Origin: Desulfobacterales bacterium
Lineage (GTDB): Bacteria > Desulfobacterota > Desulfobacteria > Desulfobacterales > JADGBH01
Direction: 5' to 3'
Assembly (NCBI GenBank): GCA_015231595.1
Contig: JADGBH010000004.1
Span: 1 to 64,000 of the forward strand
DNA: 64,000 nucleotides
The notes under the pieces: model-generated
What the model saw: the letters and a program-made list of their open reading frames with translations, nothing else
Databases searched by the model: none
Told to the model about the DNA's origin: nothing
Part shown: piece by piece, positions 27,504 through 36,153 of the stretch
How positions within the stretch are numbered: the first letter of the stretch is position 1
How the letters are laid out: each line of letters opens with the position of its first letter
Program-made: the position numbers and the translations under genes

Positions 27504-28667
27504 ATGAGCAAAAAACGAGTAGCGATTGTAGGTACAGGCCAAACATTTCATAAAAGCCATAGGCCTGATGTTAATGGTCAAGAGCTTATTAATGAAGCTG
27601 TGCAAAGAGCCCTTTGCGATGCAAATCTTAAAATAAATGATATTGATGCTATTGTAATAGGCAACATGGATCATTTTGAAGGTATAAATTATGTTGATTG
27701 CTGGAGCGTTGATGGTTCAGGCGGAGTTATGAAGCCTATAATTAAATTAACTACCGGAGGAACTACTGGTAGTACTATAGCTATCGGAGGTTATCACTTA
27801 GTTGCATCAGGCATTTTCGAAAAAGTTTTAATTATTGGCTGGGAAAAAAATTCAGAATCAGACACAACAGGAGCCATTACAACTGCCTTTGACCCTGTGT
27901 GGGATAGACTTGTTTTTGCAGGAGCAATTTCAGGTCTTGCTGCTGAAGCCCAAGCATATATATCAAAATATGGAGCAAGCGACAAAGATGGAGCTCGAGT
28001 ATCTGTTAGGGATAGGAAACACGCATGTAATAATCCACATGCTCAACTTAGAAAAGAAGTTAGCATAGAAGATGTGCTTGCATCACCAATGCTTGCTGAC
28101 CCTATTCATTTGCTTGATGTATGCCCTCGAACTGATGGAGCCTGTGCTGTAATAATGGCAAGCGACGACTGCGCTGAAAAAATAACTCCAACCCCAGACT
28201 GGATAGTTGCAACATCAAGTCGCCATAAATATACATATCTCGGAGATGTTAACTGGGGACAATTAGACAGTATGGCTCTTGCATCAAAAGAAATTTATAA
28301 AAAAGCTGGAATAAAAGAGCCACGCAAAGAAATTAACGTAATAGAACTTTATCAGCCATATTCCTTTGCAGGCATAATATGGATTGAAGATTTAGGCATT
28401 GCCGAAAAGGGTAATGGCTCTGAATATATTTGGAGCGGAGCTACGGATATGGGAGGTGAGCTTCCAATAAATCCTTCAGGAGGAGTTATAGCTTGTAATC
28501 CTATCGGCGCAACCGGCCTTATAAGATGTGCTGAAGCTGCCCTTCAAATCATGGGTAAGGCTGAAACAAGGCAAGTTCCAGACGTTAAGCTTGCATTAAG
28601 TTCAGGCTTTGGAGGCTGTATGTGGACTGACTTAATTCTTCATTCAAAGAAAAAACCAGATTTTTAG
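27504..28667 (+). CDS. Thiolase-superfamily protein 2, catalytic Cys and His both replaced
   Basis: The protein has 387 residues and the same fold as its neighbour (VAIVGTGQTFHKSHRPDVNG at the start, VIELYQPYSFAGIIWIE, NPSGGVIACNP). The position of the nucleophilic Cys reads LTTGGTTGSTIAIGG, so Gly86 stands in its place. The thiolase GHP motif reads CNP, so the His is Asn. By known thiolase chemistry it should not perform standard thiolysis. It may be a non-catalytic partner of the first thiolase-like protein, or an enzyme of another type. CGGAGA lies ten bases before the ATG. The cognate DUF35 gene follows after ten bases. Confidence 0.82.
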   Translation: MSKKRVAIVGTGQTFHKSHRPDVNGQELINEAVQRALCDANLKINDIDAIVIGNMDHFEGINYVDCWSVDGSGGVMKPIIKLTTGGTTGSTIAIGGYHLVASGIFEKVLIIGWEKNSESDTTGAITTAFDPVWDRLVFAGAISGLAAEAQAYISKYGASDKDGARVSVRDRKHACNNPHAQLRKEVSIEDVLASPMLADPIHLLDVCPRTDGACAVIMASDDCAEKITPTPDWIVATSSRHKYTYLGDVNWGQLDSMALASKEIYKKAGIKEPRKEINVIELYQPYSFAGIIWIEDLGIAEKGNGSEYIWSGATDMGGELPINPSGGVIACNPIGATGLIRCAEAALQIMGKAETRQVPDVKLALSSGFGGCMWTDLILHSKKKPDF

Positions 28668-28677
28668 GAGGAACAAA

Positions 28678-29136
28678 ATGAAAGAAAATATAATAATAGA
28701 GTCTGGGGCACTTTTCCAGCCATTTAATTATTCTATCGGTTTATATGGAAGTAAATTTTTTAAAGAACTTACAGATAATAGGAAATTTTTCGGAACAAAA
28801 TGTCAAAAATGCAATAAAGTTTATATTCCTCCAAGAAAGGTTTGCGGCCCTTGTTTCTCTGAAATGACAGAATTTGTTGAAGTTGGTCCAAAGGGAGTAA
28901 TTGGAACTTACACAATATTGAGATATGCTTTTATTGATCCTGAAACAGGAGAGCAAAAGCCTGTTCCTTACGGCTATGGATTTATAAAATTAGATGGAGC
29001 TGATACTCTTTTTCAGCACTATATTAACATAGAAGACGAATCTAAAGTTAAGATAGGAGCAAGAGTTGAGCCTGTATTTTCTGAAGAAAAAAAAGGAACA
29101 ATAAAAGATATTCTTTATTTTAAAATTATAGATTGA
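28678..29136 (+). CDS. Zn-ribbon / OB-fold (DUF35) protein, partner of thiolase 2
   Basis: The protein has 152 residues, like the other DUF35 protein in this operon. The zinc ribbon is CQKCNKVYIPPRKVCGPC, and the OB fold contains GTYTILRYAFIDP and GFIKLDGADTLFQHYI. Both DUF35 proteins share the sequence KVYIPPRK, so the two thiolase/DUF35 pairs probably arose by duplication of a pair. AGGAGG precedes the ATG by six bases. It is the last gene of the unit and is followed by a hairpin at 29158-29191. Confidence 0.85.
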   Translation: MKENIIIESGALFQPFNYSIGLYGSKFFKELTDNRKFFGTKCQKCNKVYIPPRKVCGPCFSEMTEFVEVGPKGVIGTYTILRYAFIDPETGEQKPVPYGYGFIKLDGADTLFQHYINIEDESKVKIGARVEPVFSEEKKGTIKDILYFKIID

Positions 29137-29157
29137 AAGATTTGAATTTTTATAGAA

Positions 29158-29191
29158 TAGGGGGCTTATAAATATAAAAGTTATCCCCCTA
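29158..29191 (+). terminator. Terminator of the acyl-CoA operon
   Basis: TAGGGGG (29158-29164) pairs with CCCCCTA (29185-29191), with further AT pairing inside. ATTTTATAA follows. It lies 21 bases past the last gene of the operon. Confidence 0.65.
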
Positions 29192-29208
29192 ATTTTATAA
29201 CAAATAAA

Positions 29209-29294
29209 AAATGACATATCATTTCTAATTTTAGATAGTAAAATTTGAATTATCCTTTAAATTTGGCCTTAATAAACGGAATAGTATGTCATTT
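29209..29294. repeat. 86-bp inverted-repeat unit in the intergenic region
   Basis: AAATGACATA (29209-29218) and TATGTCATTT (29285-29294) are perfect 10-base inverted copies flanking AT-rich DNA. It lies between two convergent operons. It resembles a small mobile relic or a weak long-range hairpin. No second copy was noticed in this window. Confidence 0.35.
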
Positions 29295-29408
29295 AATAAT
29301 TGAAAATGAGATTTTTTTGAGTCATATTTTAGAGTAAAATACGAAATTTAAAGGTTATTGAAAATATTTTTTCTGAATCTGATTAGAGAAGCTTTTTTCT
29401 TTTTTTAT

Positions 29409-30962
29409 CTAATCTGTGCCAATATTAATATTAGAGGGAACATCAGTTATAGGCAGTAAAATTGTAAATGTAGTGCCTTCACTGAGTTTGCTTTTAACTT
29501 CAATGTTTCCGCCTATTTTACGCACAATTCCTTGGGATACTGAAAGCCCTAATCCAGTGCCTTTACCTTTGACTTTAGTAGTAAAAAATGGTTCAAAAAT
29601 TCGAGGCAATATATGTTCAGGTATGCCTAGTCCGTTATCTTTTACTTCTACAGCTAAATACCCATGCTCAGTCTTTTTCGTAGAAATTGTTATAGTTCCT
29701 TTTTTTGGCAATATGTCAATCGCATTTAAGATAAGATTAATAAATACCTGTTCAATCATTTGCTGGTCCCCATGAACAGGAGGTAAATCTTTTGAGAAAT
29801 CAGAATTTAAGCTAATTTTAGAAAGTTTAAGCTGGTTAGCGACTAACTTTATGGAATTTTCTAAAGTCTGATTTATATCTAATGGAGTAACTTTAGATTC
29901 GCCTTTACGGGCAAAATTAAGAAGATTTCTAACAATTTTTCTGGATCGTTCAGTTTCATTAAGTATATCTTGAATCATATCATTTTTTTGATCATCACTT
30001 AATTCTTTAAAATCTTCTTGTAGCAATGAGGCTGTCAACATAGTATTGTTTAACGGGTTATTTAATTCATGAGCAACTCCAGCGACAAGCGTTCCTACCG
30101 CTCGCAATTTATGAGATTCAACTAAAATATTATGACGACGGTCTAATTCGTGGATCATACGGTTAAAAGCCATAGCAAGCTGAGTAAATTCATCCTTATA
30201 TTTACGACGAGGAATAATAGGCGTGAAATCGCCTTGTCCAATACGATTAGTGTATTCCATAAAACGGGAGAGAGTCCCCCAAAGCTGATGAGCTAAAAAT
30301 GTGGCAATAAAAATCATTAAGAGCATCAATATAATCAAAAACACAAATGGAATACGGCGAGCCCAAAAAATTTTTTTCAATAAGGATGCCCTTTCTTTTT
30401 TTACTAAATCCATGGCAAATTCGACCATTTTGCTGCCATGATTTCGAAGTTCAGGCTCAACATCTTTTATCAAATTTTTATCCTGGTTTTTACCGAGCAG
30501 TTCTAACAATGAGTGATAATCCTTCAAATGAAGCGCCATAGTTACAAAATGCTTATTTCCAAGCACCCGCTCAATGTCCGTGCTGTTCTTTTTAAGTATT
30601 TTTTCAGCATTAATCAAATGTTCTTTAGCATCTTCAAAATTGGTATGATATAAAAGAAAATTTTTCTCAAAACGGCGAGCTTGCTGTATTTCAAGCATAT
30701 AATTACCAGTTATTTCAAGAAATGCAATTTTCGTTTGTATCTCTGAAAGAGTATAAATAGACCATAAAGTAATGATAACGCACAAGGCAAACACTAAACT
30801 AAAAGCTAATATCAATCGTGTTCTGACACTAAAGAAAGGTCTTTCTAAAAGAGCTTTATTTTCGTCGTATTGCAAAGATTCATGTTCGGAATGATCAGGC
30901 ATTGATGATATAGCTTCTTTTAATGTTCCATTAGAATCGTAGGCTTGTTCTTTTTCAGTCAT
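29409..30962 (-). CDS. HAMP-domain sensor histidine kinase
   Basis: The 517-residue membrane kinase has a first transmembrane helix at about 47-70, an extracytoplasmic region of roughly 130 residues, a second helix at about 203-227 (VFLIILMLLMIFIATFL), HAMP, a dimerisation domain with the phospho-accepting His in GVAHELNNPLN (near 298), and an ATPase domain with FINLILNAID, VKDNGLGIPEH and GKGTGLGLSVS. It is the last gene of the minus-strand operon that starts at 38095. Likely targets are the CheY-like protein at 33566-33943 or the sigma-54 regulator at 38475-39827. A REP-like repeat separates it from the preceding gene. The ligand is unknown. The start lacks a strong ribosome binding site. 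Confidence 0.9.
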   Translation of the reverse strand: MTEKEQAYDSNGTLKEAISSMPDHSEHESLQYDENKALLERPFFSVRTRLILAFSLVFALCVIITLWSIYTLSEIQTKIAFLEITGNYMLEIQQARRFEKNFLLYHTNFEDAKEHLINAEKILKKNSTDIERVLGNKHFVTMALHLKDYHSLLELLGKNQDKNLIKDVEPELRNHGSKMVEFAMDLVKKERASLLKKIFWARRIPFVFLIILMLLMIFIATFLAHQLWGTLSRFMEYTNRIGQGDFTPIIPRRKYKDEFTQLAMAFNRMIHELDRRHNILVESHKLRAVGTLVAGVAHELNNPLNNTMLTASLLQEDFKELSDDQKNDMIQDILNETERSRKIVRNLLNFARKGESKVTPLDINQTLENSIKLVANQLKLSKISLNSDFSKDLPPVHGDQQMIEQVFINLILNAIDILPKKGTITISTKKTEHGYLAVEVKDNGLGIPEHILPRIFEPFFTTKVKGKGTGLGLSVSQGIVRKIGGNIEVKSKLSEGTTFTILLPITDVPSNINIGTD

Positions 30963-30997
30963 TTATTTTTAATATCCATATGTTAAGCGAATTAGAA

Positions 30998-31042
30998 CCT
31001 GGCAATAAATTGCCAGGCTATTTTTCGTCGTCCCTATGGGAC
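30998..31042. repeat. REP-like double hairpin
   Basis: CCTGGCAAT and ATTGCCAGG form a perfect nine-base stem with a two-base loop (30998-31017). After TATTTTTC a second hairpin, GTCCC-TAT-GGGAC (31030-31042), follows. Such paired palindromes, with a CCATAGGGAC core on the other strand, are known as dispersed extragenic repeats in several phyla. Here it lies between two genes of one operon and could act as an attenuator or mRNA-stability element for the downstream kinase gene. Confidence 0.6.
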
Positions 31043-31069
31043 TAAAAAAATGAAATTTTTTATAATTAA

Positions 31070-33538
31070 TTAAAGCACAAAAACTGAGTAGTTGCCAGCA
31101 AGGAAATTTTCGGCATACATTTTTATCATAGCATCATCTTTCATTAAAACATCAAGTTGACGGGCGCATACCATTATTCGTCCTAATCCAGCTAACGCGT
31201 CTAAAGATTCTTTTTGGGGATATCTTCTTAACCATGCAATTATTAAATCTCCACGTCTATCAACCCCGAATCCTGACTCTCTTAAAATCCACTCCACAAA
31301 ACGAGATCTCCTTTGCTTCTGTATATCTCCAGCACCTCCTCCATGAAATCTAAAATGGACATAATTATTGTGATCTCCTTCTCCTACTATAGTATCTACC
31401 ATAGCATAATGATATGCAAATCTTGCATTAAAATTTAAATAATCCTTAGCAACCATAAGATAATTAACATCTTTAGCGCGTCTTGGACCTAATAATCCAC
31501 CTAGAACTTGTTCTTTAAAATCAGACGGCAATCCTTTGAATTCTCTATCCCAACGTTCAGGCCAAGGAAGCTTATCGTCACTTACTCCTGCCCATAATGC
31601 TTTGAATGGAATTGATTCAATTTGATTTGGAAAAATTTCTTTTGTATCTGTCGGATAAGGACGGTCAATATCAATCGTGTAAATTTTCATTGGTAAACCT
31701 GAATTGAAAGGTTTTGCGCGTTTATGAAAAAGTTTATTTTGCGCATCTCCAAAATGAAACATAGCTCTGACTGCCATTTCATGAATAAAACGAACTACAT
31801 CGTGAATAGATTGACAGTTTTTTGCTTTAAACTTTGACGAAAACGGATCCGTTAAATGTAAAGAAAGAACTAAATTAAATAAAGGCGAATTTGATTGAGA
31901 TTGAACGTCTGAACTTAAACGAGCTAAAACTCTATCTTTAATTCCAGGCCATCTTGAACCGTTATATATTTTTCGATTAGTTGAATCAACACTAATAATA
32001 TCTCTATCTTTAATGCGCTTGATAGTATCCCCTAAACGAAAAATTGATGGGACGGAAAATTCTCTTAAAAGTGTAGCTAAATGTCCAATTGGACTGCCTT
32101 TCGATGCTAAAAAGGCTGCAAGTTTAGGTAAAAGGGGAGCTAAATCTGGACTCGGCTGTTCTACGATAAGAATAGAGCCTTTTGGAACGGTTGAAGGGAT
32201 TTTATCAGTAACATAGATGACTTGTCCTTCAGATCTACCTGGAAAAATAGTAATTCCGCCTTCTATAAGTGGAATATCATTGGTTATTCTGATTTCTTTA
32301 TGTTTTTCAACTTCTGCTATCATAAGTCTTCTGCTTTGCAAAAGCCATATTTTATCATTTTTATCTACAGCCCACTCAATATCTAAATCAGAACCAAAAG
32401 CCTCCATCGCTTTATAAGCCATATTTCCAATTTTGCAAAGAGTTGCTTCTGATAAATAGTCCGATATGGTATTTTTATCAGTATTTGTATCGCCAGGAAT
32501 AAAATCAAGTTTTTCAGGTTCAAGTTGACGTTTAATATAAAAAGTATCTGCTGTAACTAAACCTTTGACAAGTTTGTCTGCTAAACCTTTAACAGCATTA
32601 ACTACCATTATGTTTAAATTAGGATTTTGAGCATCTCGAGTATGAATTACGCCAGCAGCTTTTGCATCAATTAGGGGCATTAATAAAACAGCCATAGGCG
32701 TGTCAACTTCCTTTAATCCACAGTTAATTCGATAAATTATAGCTCTATCTAAAAATCGGCTCGCAATTACTTTACGATAAGCTTTTGCCAAATCGGATGT
32801 TTCTACTCCTAAAATGGTTTCAAATTGTCCAGCAAATGAAAATCGTCCATCTTCGTCAATAGCGCTTGAACGAACAGCCCATCCAGCATCGCCAATTCCT
32901 TTTATGATTTTAACCTGTTTATTAATCTCATCTACGATGGATGCAGGTAATTCAGACTCGTATATCATTTTACGTATGGATTCTGTTTTTAATGCAAAAT
33001 TATCATGGTCAGTTATTACATCAAGGTCATTAAGTAAAAGCCGTATTTTATCTATTAAATTATTTTTTTCTAAAAAAATACGATAAGCGTCTGTCGTCAA
33101 AACAAATGCATCTGGAACAAAGTCTGGAAAGAGAGTATACAAAAAAGAAACGCCAGATGTTTTTCCGCCTACAAGTCCAGAATCATTAGATTTTTCTTCA
33201 TTTAGTCGGACTACTAATGATTTTTTTTGAGATTTTACTGTTTTTCGCAGAATTTCAAAAGTTTTTTTGCGGGAGAGTTCAAGAGTCTCATATAGTCCAG
33301 TGAATCGGCTATTAGTTAATAAATTAAGGTCTTGAGCCATCAAAAAAACTTCATCAATTAAACGAGAAACAGGACGTTGTATCCGCCAATCTGAAGATGG
33401 AAGGTGATGAAGGTCAGCTTCCAAATCTGAAAGAATTTGTAAAGCATTGCCATTACTATTTAAAAGCGCTCTTAAAGTTTCATAGCGTTTACGAAAACCA
33501 AAATCATGTTTTTCTGAAATATCAATATTATCACTCAT
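31070..33538 (-). CDS. PEP-synthase-like protein (ATP-grasp plus phospho-His domain, no PEP barrel)
   Basis: The protein has 822 residues. An N-terminal region of about 120 residues precedes a pyruvate-phosphate-dikinase ATP-binding domain (VGGKTSGVSFLYTLFPDFVP; GWAVRSSAIDEDGRFSFAGQ; DLDIEWAVDKNDKIWLLQSR). A swivelling phospho-His domain follows (SKGSPIGHLATLLREFSVPS, with His near 495). The last 250 residues do not match the PEP/pyruvate TIM barrel of PpsA or PpdK and are unknown to me (GEGDHNNYVHFRFHGGGAGD). It can thus probably form phospho-His from ATP, but the acceptor is not pyruvate in the usual way. AAGGA precedes the ATG. It sits directly after the CheY-like gene in the operon. Confidence 0.75.
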   Translation of the reverse strand: MSDNIDISEKHDFGFRKRYETLRALLNSNGNALQILSDLEADLHHLPSSDWRIQRPVSRLIDEVFLMAQDLNLLTNSRFTGLYETLELSRKKTFEILRKTVKSQKKSLVVRLNEEKSNDSGLVGGKTSGVSFLYTLFPDFVPDAFVLTTDAYRIFLEKNNLIDKIRLLLNDLDVITDHDNFALKTESIRKMIYESELPASIVDEINKQVKIIKGIGDAGWAVRSSAIDEDGRFSFAGQFETILGVETSDLAKAYRKVIASRFLDRAIIYRINCGLKEVDTPMAVLLMPLIDAKAAGVIHTRDAQNPNLNIMVVNAVKGLADKLVKGLVTADTFYIKRQLEPEKLDFIPGDTNTDKNTISDYLSEATLCKIGNMAYKAMEAFGSDLDIEWAVDKNDKIWLLQSRRLMIAEVEKHKEIRITNDIPLIEGGITIFPGRSEGQVIYVTDKIPSTVPKGSILIVEQPSPDLAPLLPKLAAFLASKGSPIGHLATLLREFSVPSIFRLGDTIKRIKDRDIISVDSTNRKIYNGSRWPGIKDRVLARLSSDVQSQSNSPLFNLVLSLHLTDPFSSKFKAKNCQSIHDVVRFIHEMAVRAMFHFGDAQNKLFHKRAKPFNSGLPMKIYTIDIDRPYPTDTKEIFPNQIESIPFKALWAGVSDDKLPWPERWDREFKGLPSDFKEQVLGGLLGPRRAKDVNYLMVAKDYLNFNARFAYHYAMVDTIVGEGDHNNYVHFRFHGGGAGDIQKQRRSRFVEWILRESGFGVDRRGDLIIAWLRRYPQKESLDALAGLGRIMVCARQLDVLMKDDAMIKMYAENFLAGNYSVFVL

Positions 33539-33565
33539 AGTTTTGTTCCTTTTTTAAAAAAAGGG

Positions 33566-33943
33566 TTAAGATCTCAATTGTTTAGATGCTCTGTCTATAA
33601 TGGCGCGAAGATCACTTGGTCTAAAAGGTTTAGCAATAAAATCAAAGGCGCCCTTTGCTAAGGCTTCACGCGCTACTTCCACCGTAGCATAACCAGTAAT
33701 TATTATAACTTTAGTTTTATCTGATTTAGCTAATACTTGTTCCAAAACTTCTAAACCATCGATTTCGTCCATACGAATATCAGTAACAACTATATCAAAT
33801 GGTTCTTGATTAAAACGCTCAAGGGCTTTTTTCGCATCTTCAAAGGCTTCAACAATATCCCCTGTTTTTTCAAGAGCAGGTTTTAAGCGTTTTCCAACTA
33901 TGTTTTCATCATCTATGACCATAATTTTTAGTTTTTTTTCCAT
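33566..33943 (-). CDS. Single-domain response regulator (CheY-like)
   Basis: This is a 125-residue receiver domain only. The acidic pair is in IMVIDDENIVG, the phospho-acceptor Asp in VVTDIRMDEIDG, Thr in VIIITGYATVE and Lys in FIAKPFRP, so it is a complete and probably functional receiver. It has no output domain and must act by protein contact or phosphorelay. AAAGGGG precedes the ATG. It lies between an unknown gene and the PEP-synthase-like gene, with a histidine kinase further down the same operon as the natural partner. Confidence 0.92.
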   Translation of the reverse strand: MEKKLKIMVIDDENIVGKRLKPALEKTGDIVEAFEDAKKALERFNQEPFDIVVTDIRMDEIDGLEVLEQVLAKSDKTKVIIITGYATVEVAREALAKGAFDFIAKPFRPSDLRAIIDRASKQLRS

Positions 33944-33964
33944 GTTTATTCCCCTTTATTACCA

Positions 33965-34951
33965 TTAATGCAGTAAATGATTTCCTAAATGAATTAAGCT
34001 TTCTTCCATTTGGCGGTCAGTGAGGTTATAGCTCCAGCCCAATAATCCTTTTGATGTTTCTAAGGTTTTAAAAAATGGAGGCAGTATTTTTTTATTTATA
34101 AAAGGCTGAGCTACAAAAGCAAATATAAAATCAGAATCTAAATAACCACTCTGAGTTACTTCAATTAATAAAAATTGATCATTGTGTCTTCCTCGTAAAC
34201 TTAGACGATCATTAGTGATTAATGCCAGCCATTCTGGAATTATGTTTGAAAGGGTATCTGAACTTGATTCTTTGCCCTTTGCGCCAGTAATCATAGTAAT
34301 AAGAGGGCGACATTTTAAGTTATGAATTGAAATAGATTCATTGCTGCAATCAGAGCTAATCCCTTCTCCTAAATCCAATATGTTAAACTTAACAGATTGA
34401 TTGTTTAAAGTTTTAATGAAAGAGTCATCAGAAATAGAGTCTTTATCTTTTTTAAGAACAGGAATAGCTTGTTCAAATATATGCCGAATAAAATCAAGAA
34501 CAGTTGGTTTACTATCTGGAAGCGGTCCTTTTATCCAAGTTAACACTTCCGCTAATAGCCTAAACTCTTCTTCATCAATGGCTAACGAATTAAAATCAAT
34601 CAATTTTGGACGTGATTTCAGCGTACTCGGATCTACCATGAAATAAGAATTGGCAAATAGTTTAATTTTATCAAATAATGTATAAACGGATTCGGAAGAT
34701 GATGGAGCAATTACACTAATATCAAATGCCACCATATTCATTTTTTCAAGTATTTCATCAATTAAGGATAATACATATTGACGGTCAAAAATATATTCCC
34801 CTTCAATTTTTTCTTGGGCATCACCCATTAAACTCATAATGAATCGGCTATTTTCCAGAATTTTTCTGAAACGTAAAAATTCAAGCTTAAAGTTGTTAAC
34901 TATTTCTATCCGGCCGTCTTTATGAAATAAACGTTCTAATATTGTTTTCAA
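33965..34951 (-). CDS. Conserved-looking operon protein of unknown function
   Basis: The 328-residue protein has no signal peptide, no transmembrane helix and no motif I can assign. It is rich in predicted helices in the first half (FKLEFLRFRKILENSRF, RQYVLSLIDEILEKMN), with more strand-like segments in the second half (NDRLSLRGRHNDQFLLIEV). The start codon is TTG, fixed by AGGAGG five bases upstream; no good ATG is available nearby. It lies between the TSUP permease and the CheY-like protein with gaps of 21-47 bases, so a role in the same membrane-linked phospho-signalling process is likely but unproven. Confidence 0.6.
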   Translation of the reverse strand: MKTILERLFHKDGRIEIVNNFKLEFLRFRKILENSRFIMSLMGDAQEKIEGEYIFDRQYVLSLIDEILEKMNMVAFDISVIAPSSSESVYTLFDKIKLFANSYFMVDPSTLKSRPKLIDFNSLAIDEEEFRLLAEVLTWIKGPLPDSKPTVLDFIRHIFEQAIPVLKKDKDSISDDSFIKTLNNQSVKFNILDLGEGISSDCSNESISIHNLKCRPLITMITGAKGKESSSDTLSNIIPEWLALITNDRLSLRGRHNDQFLLIEVTQSGYLDSDFIFAFVAQPFINKKILPPFFKTLETSKGLLGWSYNLTDRQMEESLIHLGNHLLH

Positions 34952-34998
34952 TTTATCCTCCTAATAATAGATTTATATTAGGCAAAAGTTTAAGAACA

Positions 34999-36078
34999 CT
35001 ATGCCGTAAGGCTTGCTTGAATTCTTCTCCTTTGAAAATAAGCCTTTAGCACAAAAAATAAAATAAGAGCTCCTCCAGATAATCCACTGACATAAAGCAT
35101 AGACTTACTTGCCATATTCAAATAGTAATTATTTGAAGAATCCATAGGTAACATTCCAAGTTCTTGAAGATAAACAGGAATAGCTATTATTCGGCTGATT
35201 ACACATAATAAAATAATTACAGAAGTTACTAAGCGAATATAGATTTCTTTGACAACCTTCGTGCCATAAGCCCCGATATAGATACCAAAAAGAGATCCTC
35301 CATAAAGTAGGAGAGTGAGGCGTATATCAACCATTCCTTGAAAAGCATAATTCAATGCTCCATAAGCTCCCATGAACATTGCTAAATATAATTCACTACC
35401 AGCAGCAACAGCGGCAGGAACTCCAAATACATAAATCATAGCAGGAACACCGATAAAACCACCAACACCAATAGTCCCAGCAAGATAGCCTGTGGCAAGG
35501 CCGCAAACAAGTATAACCCAGATAGAGACATAAACATCTGCTACAGGGAAATAAATTATAGGATGAAGTCGATATTTTTTTAGGAAATTGATAATTTTTG
35601 TTGAGGGTCCTCCACTACCGCCTTCTTCTTTATTGGAGGACAATATATCTTTAAGCATAGAAACTGAAACAACTGAAAGAAACAGTACAAATATAATACT
35701 TATGTATAAATTAGCTCCAGGGCTTTTTCCGCCACCGTGAGAATCGCCTTCTCCAATCATAAGTTTCATTATAAACACAGCTAATTGAATTCCTATAGCA
35801 GCTGTAATTAGCATAAAAATTGAAAGTTTTTTATCAACATTTCCTAATTCTCCATGTTTTTTTGATCCAACTAATGCTTTACCAAATTTATGAGTAATAT
35901 TACTTGCTACTGCAATTGGTCCATTGACACCTAAATTCATCATTCCTGGTGTCATGAAAAAAGCTCCTCCTGAGCCAATAAAACCGCTAAGTATCCCGCC
36001 TATAAAGCCTAAAAATATTACTTGCAAGGCAATAGGAAGGGTCATAACTATAAACTGTCCCGCAATTAAATCAATCAT
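34999..36078 (-). CDS. TSUP (TauE/SafE) family anion exporter
   Basis: The protein has 359 residues with about eight hydrophobic segments. The N-terminal repeat carries the family signature GFIGGILSGFIGSGGAFFMTP, and the second repeat VCGLATGYLAGTIGVGGFIG. A hydrophilic loop of about 40 residues (SSNKEEGGSGGPSTK) separates the halves. TSUP proteins move sulfite, sulfoacetate or related organosulfur anions across the inner membrane. In a presumed sulfur-metabolising anaerobe, sulfite or thiosulfate is a reasonable but unproven substrate. AGAGGTAAC supports the start. It lies in the kinase operon between the cytidylate-kinase-like fusion and the unknown protein. Confidence 0.88.
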   Translation of the reverse strand: MIDLIAGQFIVMTLPIALQVIFLGFIGGILSGFIGSGGAFFMTPGMMNLGVNGPIAVASNITHKFGKALVGSKKHGELGNVDKKLSIFMLITAAIGIQLAVFIMKLMIGEGDSHGGGKSPGANLYISIIFVLFLSVVSVSMLKDILSSNKEEGGSGGPSTKIINFLKKYRLHPIIYFPVADVYVSIWVILVCGLATGYLAGTIGVGGFIGVPAMIYVFGVPAAVAAGSELYLAMFMGAYGALNYAFQGMVDIRLTLLLYGGSLFGIYIGAYGTKVVKEIYIRLVTSVIILLCVISRIIAIPVYLQELGMLPMDSSNNYYLNMASKSMLYVSGLSGGALILFFVLKAYFQRRRIQASLTA

Positions 36079-36153
36079 TGTTACCTCTTTTTTTCATATA
36101 AATTAATATTTGGATTATATAGTTTTTCAGAAAACCTAAAATAATAAAAATAT

